Positions 54,691-64,000 of a DNA stretch of 64,000 nucleotides are shown piece by piece. The stretch is from positions 18,252,501 through 18,316,500 of the forward strand of contig CM049413.1 of NCBI GenBank assembly GCA_026929865.2, written 5' to 3'. The position numbers were made by a program, and so were the translations under genes. The first letter of the stretch is position 1; each line of letters begins with the position of its first letter. A model generated the notes under the pieces. The model had not been told where the DNA came from and searched no databases. It saw only the letters and a program-made list of their open reading frames with translations. Source of the DNA: Hyperoplus lanceolatus. Its lineage: Eukaryota > Chordata > Actinopteri > Uranoscopiformes > Ammodytidae.

Positions 54691-54889
54691 CTATGTTTTT
54701 TTATATAATTGTTAATATCAGCAATGGCTGTATAAACCTCTCAAGATTAGAAGACCTAAATAGGCCTACATAGAGTGGTGTGCAATACAATGCGAACGTA
54801 TAGTGGTTACTGATAAATAACAACTATAACCTGTAGGACATTATTGATAATATTGTGAGCAGAAATTATATGAAACAAATATATATTGA
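54691..54889. other. Hairpin centre (loop)
   Basis: About 200 bp of AT-rich DNA separates the arms and shows no clear internal pairing. This spacer is presumably what allows such a long inverted repeat to be cloned and assembled. Confidence 0.6.
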
Positions 54890-55640
54890 TCTATTAATGT
54901 GTATTTTAAACTTTGGGAAGGTGAAAATATGTTTGGAGAGACTTTATTTAGGAAACATATTTCATTTCTAACTGTATCGACATTACGATTTCCCACTTTT
55001 TTCAAGCACTTGAACTCCCCCAGCTTGGTTGGTAAGGGCTGTTTAAGCGAGAGGTCTTGTTCTTTACTGGCAGCTAAAGAGAAGGTTGTGTGTCTGGTCA
55101 GTAAAAGCAGCAGCTATATGCTAAAGACCGCTTGACCAACCAATCCATCTCACACTGAAGACCCGTGGTGGTCACAAGTATGCTGCCATTAGCCAAAGGG
55201 AATAATTGGTGAGTTAACTGAGGTATTTGTGAGATATCGTTTTGTGTATGTAAGAATAATGTCATATATATTAGCGACGCGGCCTCCCGCTAGCATAGCC
55301 ACGTTAGCATTAGCGCGCGCCTAGCGCGCGTAGCTATATTAGCAACGTTAGCATGAGCCTAGCGCTGCCTAGCTTCACAAGTATCTGTCTAAATAAAGTG
55401 TGTTTATAGACACTAAACTGTATTTGAATAAATGTTTGCATGTTCCACATTCAAAGTGCACATTGCTATTTCAGTCTAAAGTGAGCAGAAACTGAGTCTA
55501 TGCATGTGGTGTTGTGTAGAATGGTCATAGAGATTACATGTTTCTTTAATTAAAAAATAATTTCAATCTGTACAAGGTTCAGTGAGAATTTTATTTGATT
55601 AGGGTACCAAATATATTTTATTAAAGCAATAGAAAGCATT

Positions 55641-55913
55641 ATGTGTTTTAATGTGGAACCACAATGCTATAATGGTTTAGATAAAGGAAATCAAAATGCA
55701 TTTGAACTATTTTGTGGTAATTCTCAGATCATTTCTTTCTATGTTCATCAACTGGGTGATACGACAAGATTCCTGGATTCTTCAGCCCGACTGCTTCAAT
55801 TGAAGAGGAGTACAGCAGGCCTGGAGTGGCTAGTAACCCAACAACTGGATCTAAAGAGAGCGAACAATTATTCAAATGTGCTCATTCAAATAACAGTGGC
55901 AGGACCAGGTTAA
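55641..55913 (+). CDS. 90-codon open frame in the hairpin, right copy
   Basis: Mirror copy of the frame at 53686-53958 with one residue changed (Thr for Arg in the GDTTRF word). It ends just before GTTAAACTAG. Upstream toward the centre is a good splice-donor-like sequence (TTG/GTGAGT, about 55208), so it could be one exon of a spliced transcript running outward. Unrecognised product. Confidence 0.25.
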   Translation: MCFNVEPQCYNGLDKGNQNAFELFCGNSQIISFYVHQLGDTTRFLDSSARLLQLKRSTAGLEWLVTQQLDLKRANNYSNVLIQITVAGPG

Positions 55914-55996
55914 ACTAGTGGTTGGTCACAGGAGAGTGATACTTACGTTGTTTTATCTTGAGTCCATAATGAAAAAAATGGCACTGTTGTGTTTTT

Positions 55997-56215
55997 TTAT
56001 GTTTTACTGAGAATCAACAATGACATACACTTCAAGGAAGAGAGAGAGTAGAAAATAAGTATTTTACATTTACTTGTCAAACCTAACTGCTGAATCAGTG
56101 TGTCTTGTTTCACCATTGCTGTTAATCCATTTTCTCCCGAGCTACTAGGAGCTTCAGATATTCTGGTCCATAACAAAATTATATATCTTTTTCTTACCAT
56201 AACAAAGCGTTTCAT
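55997..56215 (-). CDS. Small open frame of unknown nature in the hairpin, right copy
   Basis: Same 72-residue translation as 53384-53602. It is likely a passenger of arm duplication. No recognisable domain. Confidence 0.15.
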   Translation of the reverse strand: MKRFVMVRKRYIILLWTRISEAPSSSGENGLTAMVKQDTLIQQLGLTSKCKILIFYSLSSLKCMSLLILSKT

Positions 56216-57082
56216 GAGAACTGATGTTATATATTACATACTGTATGTTTGCTCAGTATCATAACTAGTGGTACTGGGTGTTATGGTACACTTTACTGAG
56301 CTTTTTGAATGTCAATTTTTGGACGATCTGTCGTTAAACAATTGCCTAAGTGACACCTAAATAAATACATGCATTAGTTTTATTGTCTTTTTTAGAGGTA
56401 TTGTTGGTACTTGCTGTGTACCTACATGTTGTGTAACTACTGAAAAAAGTTAAATTTACTTCAAATAAATGTTCTTTCCTGTTCAGATATGCTGCCTATA
56501 TATTTTTTAACTTTACTTTGGGGTCATCCAGTGTTACTCATCAGTTGAGCAAAACTTGTCTCTATTTTGTACTGTTACTAGTTTGTAGAGTGTCTACAGA
56601 CACTAAACTGTTTTCACTTTAATTTGACAGTCCTAAGACCTCTCTACTAATGCTTAGTTGAATATCGACTGATAGTTTGTTGAGAATCAACTATTTTCTC
56701 TGTTTTGCTCTGTTGATAGTTTGCAGACACTAAACTGTTTTCACTTTAATTTGACAGTCCTAACTGACAGTTGAATGCATTCTAAATATGTATCAACTTA
56801 TTCACTATTGAATATCAACTAAACATCTACTAATAGTGCAACCTATAGTTAACAGACAGTTAGTTGAATCCTTGTTTTTTATCTGTTGAACAAGCTCTGT
56901 TGAATGTCAACTAATCATCTACTAATAGTGCAACTTATGGTTAACTTACAGTTAGTTGAATACATGTTACGTATCTGTTGAGATATGTAAACTCATTCAC
57001 TGTTGACATGCAACTGCGTATCAACTGATGGCTTGTTGAGTGTCAACTGTGGACTATCGAACTAAAGTGTTACCATACGGGT

Positions 57083-57595
57083 TTGTTTATTCGGAAATAA
57101 GGAAGGTAAAAAATAAAGAATGACTGGAACAAGTTTCAAAGTTCTCAAGTGTTGTTTAATAAAGTCAAATCGCAGGACAGCTTATGCAGGTTTCAGAAGA
57201 CAGCAACAAGTGAAAAAGTGAAACGTCCTTATCGACAGCAAGGCTTTTTAACCTTCCTAAACAAAGGATAATGATTGGTTTTTATTGCTGTCATCTGGTT
57301 TCAGGGATCATCCTCTTCTCCTTCCTGGCCGTCCTCTTCATTGAACTAAGCGAAAGTAGGGTTAATCTTCCCAGCCTTGAATGTATCTAAAGCTTGACTG
57401 GACTGAGTGAGGAACTATCAGAAGGCCTTTGTTATTAAACAGATACATCGCCTTGCCCTCTAGGCTTATTTTATGGGGAAAAACATCGTACAGTTTTACA
57501 ACAAGATTTATTGCTATTTCTTCTCCTCAAACTGTCCCTGCTCAAGGCCTTAAATGAGAACATTTTAGATCACATGTTATGAATGTATCGATTGT
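57083..57595. other. Unassigned DNA between the hairpin and the RT fragment
   Basis: No gene. The region has AAATAAAG near its left end and TTTAATAAAGTC at about 57157. Its density of polyadenylation-like words suggests part of a retroelement or LTR, but I found no matching repeat ends to prove it. It is probably interior or insertion DNA of the split TTAA element. Confidence 0.35.
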
Positions 57596-57829
57596 TCAAT
57601 TGATTATATATATGAGTAAATGCAAATTAATGATGGGGGCTATAACTGCTGTTAGAGACAAAACTTCACTTTTTTGCCAGTTTATGGTGTAACCCGAGAC
57701 GTCGCCAAAATAATTAATTAGCTGGAGTAGGAGGGGGATGGAATTCTCGGGGTCGCCTACAAAGAGGGCGATGTCATCTGCGTACAGAGAGATCTTATGG
57801 TCCATCCCACCACTGACTGGCATTAGCTG
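57596..57829 (-). mobile_element. L1/Tx1-type LINE reverse transcriptase fragment
   Basis: The minus-strand translation contains the catalytic YADD box of reverse transcriptases (HKISLYADDIALFV). It is followed at the expected distance by the conserved FGDVSGYTINWQKSE block found downstream of YADD in L1-clade elements. Only about 60 residues of the palm domain remain. The rest of the polymerase, the endonuclease and the C-terminal region are absent. The reading frame is open but truncated at both ends, so this is a dead fragment. Homology stops at about 57830, where unrelated element DNA resumes. Confidence 0.8.
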
Positions 57830-58079
57830 ATGCAGTCACCAACCACTCTCATGGAGCCGAAAAGAGTCCGGTGCCCTCACACTTTCAACACACGGACATG
57901 CACTTTATTGCGTCCTATTCATTTGACACTCGCACGACCAGCACGCTCTAGAAAACAGCTTTACGACAGCTGGCGTCATAAAAATACTACAGCTTTTGTC
58001 CAAAGGGGCCGCCAACGGACAAAGTTACTCGTAGTGGCTTTAACGCAAATTCCACAACTCGATTCTTGATGTGGTCTAA

Positions 58080-58488
58080 AAGGGCTGTATAATAATTGTT
58101 TGTATTTTTTTTATGTCAGTTGAATTTTGTTTCAAGTGCAAATGAGCACTGTTAATATGTCAAAAGGCACAAGCTCTTCCTTGACTGTTTTAAGTTTATT
58201 TTAATTTTTTAGTGCACATAATGGCATTTGGGTTTAAAAGCCAAACATTTATTTTTTTGTCTGGACCAATTAATGTGAAAATGTCCTAATCCTAAAATAG
58301 GCCTACTCTTGATAATCGTTCAAGGCACACTCTAGACACATTTCTGATCAGATATTAAAGAGAGTTAATGCAAACAAACTCATTTGTACTTATTGTCTCA
58401 CCCAATGATAATCGATAAGAGAATCGATAAGGAATCGTATCGATAAGCATAATCGGAATCGTTAAATTCTTATATATTCCCATCCCTA
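58080..58488. mobile_element. hAT-type element remnant, right end only
   Basis: The segment ends with repeated ATCGATAAG and AATCGTATCGAT words followed by GGAATCGTTAAATTCTTATA and CCCATCCCTA. This arrangement is known from the ends of fish hAT elements (TAGGGATGGG as the inverted terminus). The preceding AT-rich DNA (TTTAAGTTTATTTTAATTTTTTAGTGCA) resembles the 3' part of such elements. I found no matching left terminus or target duplication, so it is truncated. Confidence 0.5.
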
Positions 58489-58761
58489 GAATTGGGGGCT
58501 GGTTAGTTGTACGAAACCCACCGAGACTTTGGACTAACTGTGATACTGGGCTTTGGCTCATTACCTTGCCTGGTCATACAGGCAAATGATGGCATAGTTA
58601 CTCAAAATAAACAGGAAGATGAAAACCAAAGTATAATGGAAGTTGTATGATGAAAAGGAAATGCAGAGTATGCTCAGGTTTTTTGCAATTTCAGCACCAT
58701 GGAGAGCTCCAAGAAGCTTAGAGATCATGCTTTTAGTGTTACACAGACATGCACATAGACA
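58489..58761. other. Non-coding stretch
   Basis: Nothing was recognised. The phrase CACCATGGAGAGCTC (about 58696) recurs in altered form at about 58871, across the CA arrays. Confidence 0.45.
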
Positions 58762-58789
58762 GACACACACACACACACACACACATGAA

Positions 58790-58831
<42 letters not shown>

Positions 58832-58980
58832 TTGTACGCACACACACAAAACCCTTGGAAGATTTAAGCACTATGGAGAGCTCAACCAGTATCAGAGAGA
58901 CATGAAGGTGATTTCAAGCCTACATTTTGGCAAAGACAAATGAATAGACACACAAGCACACACACACACACACACACACT
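58762..58980. repeat. Cluster of three (CA)n arrays
   Basis: CA arrays lie at 58762-58785, 58792-58828 and 58957-58980. The frames here are Thr/His readings of the arrays. Confidence 0.93.
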
Positions 58981-61483
58981 AGAGCTGATTTAGCTTTCAG
59001 AACGGCACTGAGATTGTGAGCTTATTTTTATTTATTTAAGATGTTAACGTGATTCCATTCAATTGAACCAGAGGGAGTGTCTCTAAATAGAAAACTCATC
59101 ACTGTATTTTTTCTCACCCTAGAAAAACCAAAGTGGTTAAGACACAAAGCTTTGTAAGAATCTATATTGGATATCAATATTTTTGAACAACGGTGTTCAC
59201 CACACTTCAGTTAAATGGAAGCAGAGCCTTTTTTCCCTAGCTTTAATTAACAGAAGACACTGTGTTCCGCGTGAAGCAAATATTTTATGACTGAGAATAA
59301 GCCAACACTAGAAATTAAGTCAAATATTAAACAACATTTTACAGGGAAAATCTTTTTACCCGACTTTCAATTTTCATGATTGCAGGCAAACGATCAAAAG
59401 AAACAACTTTAATAATTCTCTCTGTTTCATCTTTCCTGCATGTTTCCCCTCCTTGCTATTTTCCGTATACTCTCAGTTGAGTCTAATTCACAGTAACCTT
59501 AGCAATAATAAACTATTTCCCAGCAACCGGAGTTGACCCGCACCGCCGGTGACTATGCTTCAGGAAACAGCTAGGTCAAGCTTTGTACTATACTGCGCCA
59601 CGTATGTACACACATCACCACAAGTCAATGGGGCCCCTTGACCTGATTAGCAGGCAGCTGCTGTGTCCAGAGGGAGTGTTCATGTGCCCACACTATAAGA
59701 GGAGAAATAATAGAAGAAAGAAAAAAAACAACACAGCAGGATTACAACATCAAAGAGATATAGGGTGTTTGAACATCATCACTTCTATATGTGTCAAGGC
59801 ATTTTATGGATAGTGGATATACTGTTGACCAAAAAGTATCCGCCTATAGCTTGTATTTAGCGTGTTAGCAATAGGGTCTATAAGCGATTTACTTAGTGAC
59901 AGGCCGCTATTAGGACTCAATGTGTGAATATGTACATTCCTCAGTTTTTGTGACGGCTTTAATACTCACATTCAATGAAACAGTCCAAAAAGCCACGCAA
60001 ATACCCACAACTCCATCGCTGGGCCCCCTAATCAAAACAAGTGCAATTTTCTACTATTCTCCTCTGTCATTTTAAAACGCCTGCCTTTTTCAGAATATTG
60101 TATTGTCCCCGTTTGATTAATTTTGCCGAGGTTAATCAGCTCCTGAACAATGCTGTGTTTGATTTTGCTTCCCGTGGATTGCGGAAAGTAAGGAACAAGC
60201 CACAGCTTTGAGGTTGAACTTGCATTGTCACTATTGTTTTTCACCTTTTTTGTCTTGGTGAGTATAAGGAAGATAAAAGAAAAGAAAGAGCCCAATTCAA
60301 CAGCAGTCACTTTGACAACTTGCTAAGAATACAGCTACAGATGTGTTTCTTTGAAATGGTCACTTCAATTGAGTTGTACATTTTCCTTGCCGGTCCTCCT
60401 CGCAGTCTGTGTAAAATCAGCCCCATAGTTTTGAATTGCTTTTAGGATTTATTTTTCTCCTTTTTTCTGATCCCCGTTTGCAGTAATGGCTTTGAAGTTT
60501 GCTAGTGCAGTGAAATAATCGAAAATATCACAGACACCATGATGTTTTCTGTCCACCACTTTCCCATTCACACTTTTTGTCTCTTTTCAAATTGAGACCA
60601 ATGCAGAGCATTGTCCTTTAGGGACGTCAAGCACGCACACACACACACGCACACGCACACTGACACACATGAATAAACATGTTCAAATTGCTAAATAACT
60701 CACATTTAACTTCTTATATAATCTTATTTGTGTGAATGGTCATGCTTGTATCAGCACAACTATGTGTAGGCTTGCACATGTATGGGTTGGGATACGCAGC
60801 CATAAACATAAATGCAGGCATGTAGTTGAGTGTTTACGTGCCTGTTTGTGTCTGTGTGTCTAATGCTCGGCCTACTTTAGAAAAAAAGCAGTGGTCCATG
60901 AAGCTGACTAAAGTTCCTCCCTGAACAAATGTGACAATTATGATAGGGCTCCTTGGTACAAAACTCCCGTCTGGCTCGCCCATCCATATATTCCTCCTCT
61001 CTCCTAATGCCACCTCCTCTTCCTATCTATTAGTTTGATGCCCTTTCTCTAACATAAGACCGGTATACAGGCATTTTCTAAGGAGAAAGTTTTTCAACCC
61101 TTCTCACATCCCTTTAAAAAAACAATTTTTGCTCAGACCTTCTCTACCTGCATTAATCTTCAATTAAATTGAGAATATTTTTTATTTCACAACACAAAGG
61201 CCAATTGGGGGCAAACAAGTATGGAAACATATATATGCACAAACAATTATTTCACAGAGATAATATTCAATAATGAATGGAAGTGGCTATATAGGCAGTA
61301 GCTTGTAGTGCAAGTGTATTTTTCACACGTCAATAAAAAGGTTAAACTGGCCAGTGACCATCTCTTGTACCCTCACTGTTCACAAGGCTAATGGCTCCTG
61401 AAGAATCACAATAAATAAACTTCTTCCTAGAGTTGTACATGCATATCATCTAAAGCATGTTCTGTAGCATTGGATACAAGTAC
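58981..61483. other. Non-coding stretch
   Basis: No gene was found. 59990-60250 is listed as a candidate regulatory element. An imperfect CA tract lies at 60632-60668. Confidence 0.5.
59990..60250. promoter_or_regulatory. Candidate conserved regulatory element
   Basis: It contains CCCCTAATCAAAACAAGTGCAA, GTTTGATTAATTTTGCCGAGG, GGTTAATCAGCTCCTGAACAATGCTG and CTTTGAGGTTGAACTTGCATTGTCACTATTGTTTTTC (SOX-like). Composition is balanced, and the 92-codon minus-strand frame overlapping it shows no domain. This is inference from motif density only. Confidence 0.22.
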
Positions 61484-61735
61484 TCAAAAAGGGCAGGACA
61501 ATATTCTATGGCTTGTTGAAAAGACTTGTTCAGTCATAAACTTTGCAAGCTGTGCTGTGCTAGTAAATTTAGAGCCAGGGTTAAGGACACCTTGCAATTG
61601 GATCTTGTCCCCTTGAAGGAAGAGATATAAATTACCAAATAAATGAACAAGACTAGAGTTTACAGCTTTAATAATGGCTCTGTGAAGAAATACTTGGTCA
61701 CAGCGGAGCACTGAGCCTAATGCTAATGCCAACAT
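61484..61735 (-). pseudogene. Unidentified 83-codon open frame, possible gene or retroelement fragment
   Basis: MLALALGSVLRCDQVFLH.. continues with VHLFGNLYLFLQGDKIQ and LNPGSKFTSTAQLAKFMTEQ, then stops. Unlike most frames in the window it is not low-complexity and reads like globular protein, with alternating hydrophobic segments and conserved-looking Gly/Pro turns. I cannot name a family. No splice sites of note or second exon were found nearby, so it may be a fragment of an inserted gene or chance. Confidence 0.25.
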
Positions 61736-62857
61736 AAGCAGCTATCATGTTTCAAACTTGCAAAAGAGCCACCATCAGGGACTCGCGTGTAGGTATAATG
61801 TCAAACATGTTCCCTGTCTTGGGAAAAGGTTTAGCTGTGTCTTAACTGCTTATGGAAATTCAACTCTTTTGGAGTAGGTTAAGAAAAAAAAAGTGTTATT
61901 ATAGTAATGTAGCTGCCAGAGCTCTAGATATTAGCATCAACACAAAGGCTGGTAGGAGTGTCATTAGTTTTGCAGGTGTGTTTTCCGATATCGGAAAAAA
62001 AGGGAAAGTGACCCAATGATGGCACTAGAAGACATGTGCAGGAAGCTTCCAATAAAGTGCAATTCAGCCCAAGGGGGTCATGACTGTGTGTACCAAATCT
62101 CCTGGCACTTCATTCTGTATTTTCTAATGTTGAGCCATTTCAATCAAAATGACGTTTGATGTTTTAGACTGAGCACGTATATAATGTAATCTATAACTTT
62201 GTTTGACCCAGATATGACTTATAATCTCTCTTCTTTTCATCTTTGGCGAGTCAACAAAGTTAGACTTATTGTGAAGCATCCAGGTGCCATTTCCTCCATG
62301 CAATAAATCACTCACATACATGCAATGAGTGTTCCTTCTACCTTCACTTATACATGTTAGGATTATCTGAAAAAAACAATCCCTTCATCTGACAGAGACG
62401 GATCACAGGGCTGAACGTTGTCCTACCCCTTGGCTCACCTGCAGTGTGCACCTCTAATGCGCTCATCTTGGTCTGTCTATCCTTTCTGGTCTGGGCTCCA
62501 TCTTTTCATCTTCCTAGACATACAGTAGATCACCTCTCCCTGGCCCTTCTTCTCAAATGTCTCCCCTGGTCCTCTCCATCTCATCCCTCTGTCCGCTCCA
62601 TTCATCTTATCTCTCCAGCTCCCCCCCTCACACACACATACACATACATTTAAGAGCAGCTGAAGCCCAGAGCAGACCATACTTTGTTGCCCCATCTATC
62701 ATGTCTGACTGTATTTGGCCTAGGTCCAAAAAAAGAAGAAGCTATGATTTAAGTCTACCTTGCTTTCGGCTGGCTGACTGGGTGAGCTTTGTTGTGCCCC
62801 AGCTGGTTCTTAGATGTAAGAAAACTGTGATGCAAGTTATTTTGTTACGTCCACTCA
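61736..62857. other. Non-coding stretch
   Basis: No gene was found. A pyrimidine-rich tract runs at 62540-62640. The 8-bp duplication TCCACTCA at its right end (62850-62857) belongs to the next element. Confidence 0.5.
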
Positions 62858-63962
62858 CAGCGGCGGCTCGCCCATAGAGGGCGATGGGGCGACGCCCTCC
62901 TTGAGCCATACCAGCAAAGAACAAATATATAATAATGATAATAATAATGATGATTTTATTTTTTTATTTGTTTAGTATTTATAATCATAATTTATTATTT
63001 CAATACAGTTTTTACCTGCGTCTAAGTCTGAATATCATTGTACAATCAGCGTCTGTGCTCTGTACCGTCATTCTGGGGCGATTTCGGGCTGGTTGAAAAT
63101 CGCCCTGAGCAATAGACTTCAATGTAAAACTTTTTTTTTTCAAACTTCAGGCCTCGCAATGCAATCTCTATGGGTTCCGGGCATCCCATGGGGATGGGCT
63201 CGTTTGAACGGCTAGCAGGATGATAAGGAGCTAACGCTATGTCCTGCTGCCGCTGCATATGGACTGTATAATGGCTTTTAATCCATCCTAATGGCAGCAC
63301 AGACACCGCATGGATAACTTCGGGTGTCACCCCTATGCATCTTCTCTCAGAAAAGGTAAAACAAACATTAAACATCAATCTGCATATGGACGAGCCAGCG
63401 CAGTTCAACAGCTGATCCATAGACTGTTTACTCTGACAGCTGCTGTCCGTCCGCGGCATAAACCCGCCTACCAAGTAACGGTGCTGTAGACAGCATGGAC
63501 ATATAAAGAAAGGTAGACAGTAGTAATGCAAACCAATGTGATGATTGCACATATGCTATGCCAGCATCCATTTTTGTTTAATCAGAACCCAACTGTCAAG
63601 TCAATCAGATTATTGTGATTAATTGTAGAGCAGGTCTCTTAGCTTTTAAAGGAAGCCTATCTGAGGAGCACACTGGTAGATGACAAGTTATCTGTGATGG
63701 CCACAGCCAGATAATTAAATAATTTTAGAGCTAAAATAATTTTATTCAAGAAATGAACTAACTTAATGTCCAAAAATACTGTACAGTGCAATGCTTGTCT
63801 AATGTTGCCAGAGTGGGTTATGCCAGATGAACAGGAAAAACAAACTGTTAAATGAAATATGACATTGTCATATTAGCTATCTGATTTAAGTTAATTTTAG
63901 GTCATTTTACCCATCATGGCAACAATTGCCCCCCCTGAGATTATTGTCAGGAGCCGCCACTC
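62858..63962. mobile_element. hAT-like non-autonomous transposon
   Basis: The ends CAGCGGCGGCTC and GAGCCGCCACTC are inverted repeats with few mismatches. They are flanked by a perfect 8-bp duplication TCCACTCA (62850-62857 and 63963-63970), the hAT hallmark. AGTGGCGGCT-type ends, with GGGCGATGGGGCGACGCCC just inside and a C/G-run before the right end, are familiar from fish. The 168-codon minus-strand frame (63046-63552) shows no BED, hAT-dimerisation or other domain, so I regard it as fortuitous. Confidence 0.85.
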
Positions 63963-64000
63963 TCCACTCAGCTATTCGAGACAACTCCTGGCTTATTCTT

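Larger units (their letters stand above)
51971..57074. mobile_element. Giant fold-back (hairpin) transposon with kilobase-long inverted arms
   Basis: The left end GGTAACACTTTAGTTCGATA is repeated inverted at the right end. Base-by-base comparison shows the inverted match extending through almost the whole unit: left arm about 51971-54690, right arm about 54890-57074. Near-duplicate octamers ATACGTGT (51963-51970) and ATACGGGT (57075-57082) flank it, so it behaves as one inserted unit with an 8-bp duplication, as for hAT or another 8-bp family. GG-starting termini are not typical hAT, so I leave it unclassified. Over most of the arms only scattered substitutions and small indels separate the two copies, implying youth or gene conversion. 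It encodes no recognisable transposase. Confidence 0.85.
54890..57074 (-). repeat. Right arm of the giant inverted repeat
   Basis: Reverse complement of the left arm. It is shorter by about 0.53 kb, mainly because the segment matching left-arm 52289-52846 is missing. The novel junction lies near 56760, where GACAGTCC joins TAACTGACAGTTG. Small differences include an 8-bp insertion near 56342-56352. The innermost 240 bp are much more diverged from the left arm than the rest. Confidence 0.85.
51594..58039. mobile_element. Large TTAA-type element split by nested insertions
   Basis: AGCAGCTACGAGTAAC at 51594-51609 is the near-exact reverse complement of GTTACTCGTAGTGGCT at 58024-58039. Both are bounded by TTAA (51590-51593, 58040-58043), although on the left the first T belongs to the Harbinger end. 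I read this as one TTAA-type transposon whose interior now holds the 5.1-kb hairpin (51971-57074) and probably the DNA up to the reverse-transcriptase fragment (57600-57830). The remaining host arms are about 0.38 kb on the left and 0.2-1 kb on the right. No transposase remains recognisable. Confidence 0.6.

Noticed and set aside
51971-57074. Assembly artefact from a palindromic join
   Set aside because: The arms differ by substitutions, indels and a 0.56-kb deletion, a non-repeated centre of about 200 bp exists, and near-identical octamers flank the unit. A simple artefactual fold would not produce these. It is not excluded without reads.
57083-57595. Solo LTR between the hairpin and the RT fragment
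   Set aside because: Polyadenylation-like words are present, but I found no TG..CA termini or flanking duplication.
58300-58488. Complete hAT element
   Set aside because: Only the right terminus (CCCATCCCTA) is recognisable; no matching left end or 8-bp duplication was found, so it is listed as a remnant.
63046-63552. 168-codon minus-strand frame
   Set aside because: It lies wholly inside a non-autonomous hAT-like element, lacks any transposase domain and has no protein-like motif I can name.

Overview
The window looks like nuclear DNA from a ray-finned (teleost, probably percomorph-type) fish. The evidence is compositional and repeat-based. It carries very long uninterrupted CA/TG arrays (about 20 loci, the longest 191 bp). 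It holds several non-autonomous DNA transposons of types common in fish (hAT-like with 8-bp target duplications, PIF/Harbinger-like with TAA, TTAA-type MITEs). It also has a tRNA-headed SINE and a fragment of an L1/Tx1-type reverse transcriptase. No bacterial-style gene organisation, CRISPR array, rRNA or functional tRNA gene is visible. I could not support a single intact protein-coding gene. Nearly all open frames are chance frames or readings through CA/TG arrays.

Layout. 1-10 kb: AT-rich non-coding DNA with one complete hAT-like element (1796-3402), purine-rich low complexity around 7 kb and a facing TG/CA pair at 8.9-9.1 kb. 10.5-11.5 kb: a second complete hAT-like element. 12-46 kb: a long gene-free tract with microsatellites, two related TTAA MITEs in opposite orientation (16.6 and 30.3 kb), two SINE copies (36.0 and 45.2 kb), older repeat fragments, and stretches whose composition resembles conserved regulatory DNA. 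46.4-48.8 kb: a CpG-rich, promoter-like block with a consensus CRE and a plausible minus-strand splice donor. It is the best candidate for the 5' end of a real gene, whose body would then run leftward through the gene-free tract as a giant first intron. 51-58 kb: a nested transposon cluster. 58-64 kb: more non-coding DNA, a hAT remnant and a complete hAT-like element at the right edge (62858-63962).

The outstanding object is at 51971-57074. It is a 5.1-kb giant inverted repeat (fold-back) whose two arms of about 2.7 and 2.2 kb meet at a centre of about 200 bp. By eye the arms are close to identical over most of their length. The outer ends are inverted repeats starting GGTAACACTTTAG, bounded by a near-perfect 8-bp duplication (ATACGTGT / ATACGGGT), so the whole hairpin seems to have inserted as one unit. 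Each arm carries tandem subterminal repeats and mirrored copies of the same small open frames. The hairpin sits inside a TTAA-type element (TIRs at about 51594 and 58039), next to a reverse-transcriptase fragment. A Harbinger-like MITE (50981-51590) abuts the left end of that host element.

Limits: no alignment or database search was possible. Family assignments rest on termini, target duplications and remembered motifs. Regulatory calls are inferences from composition.
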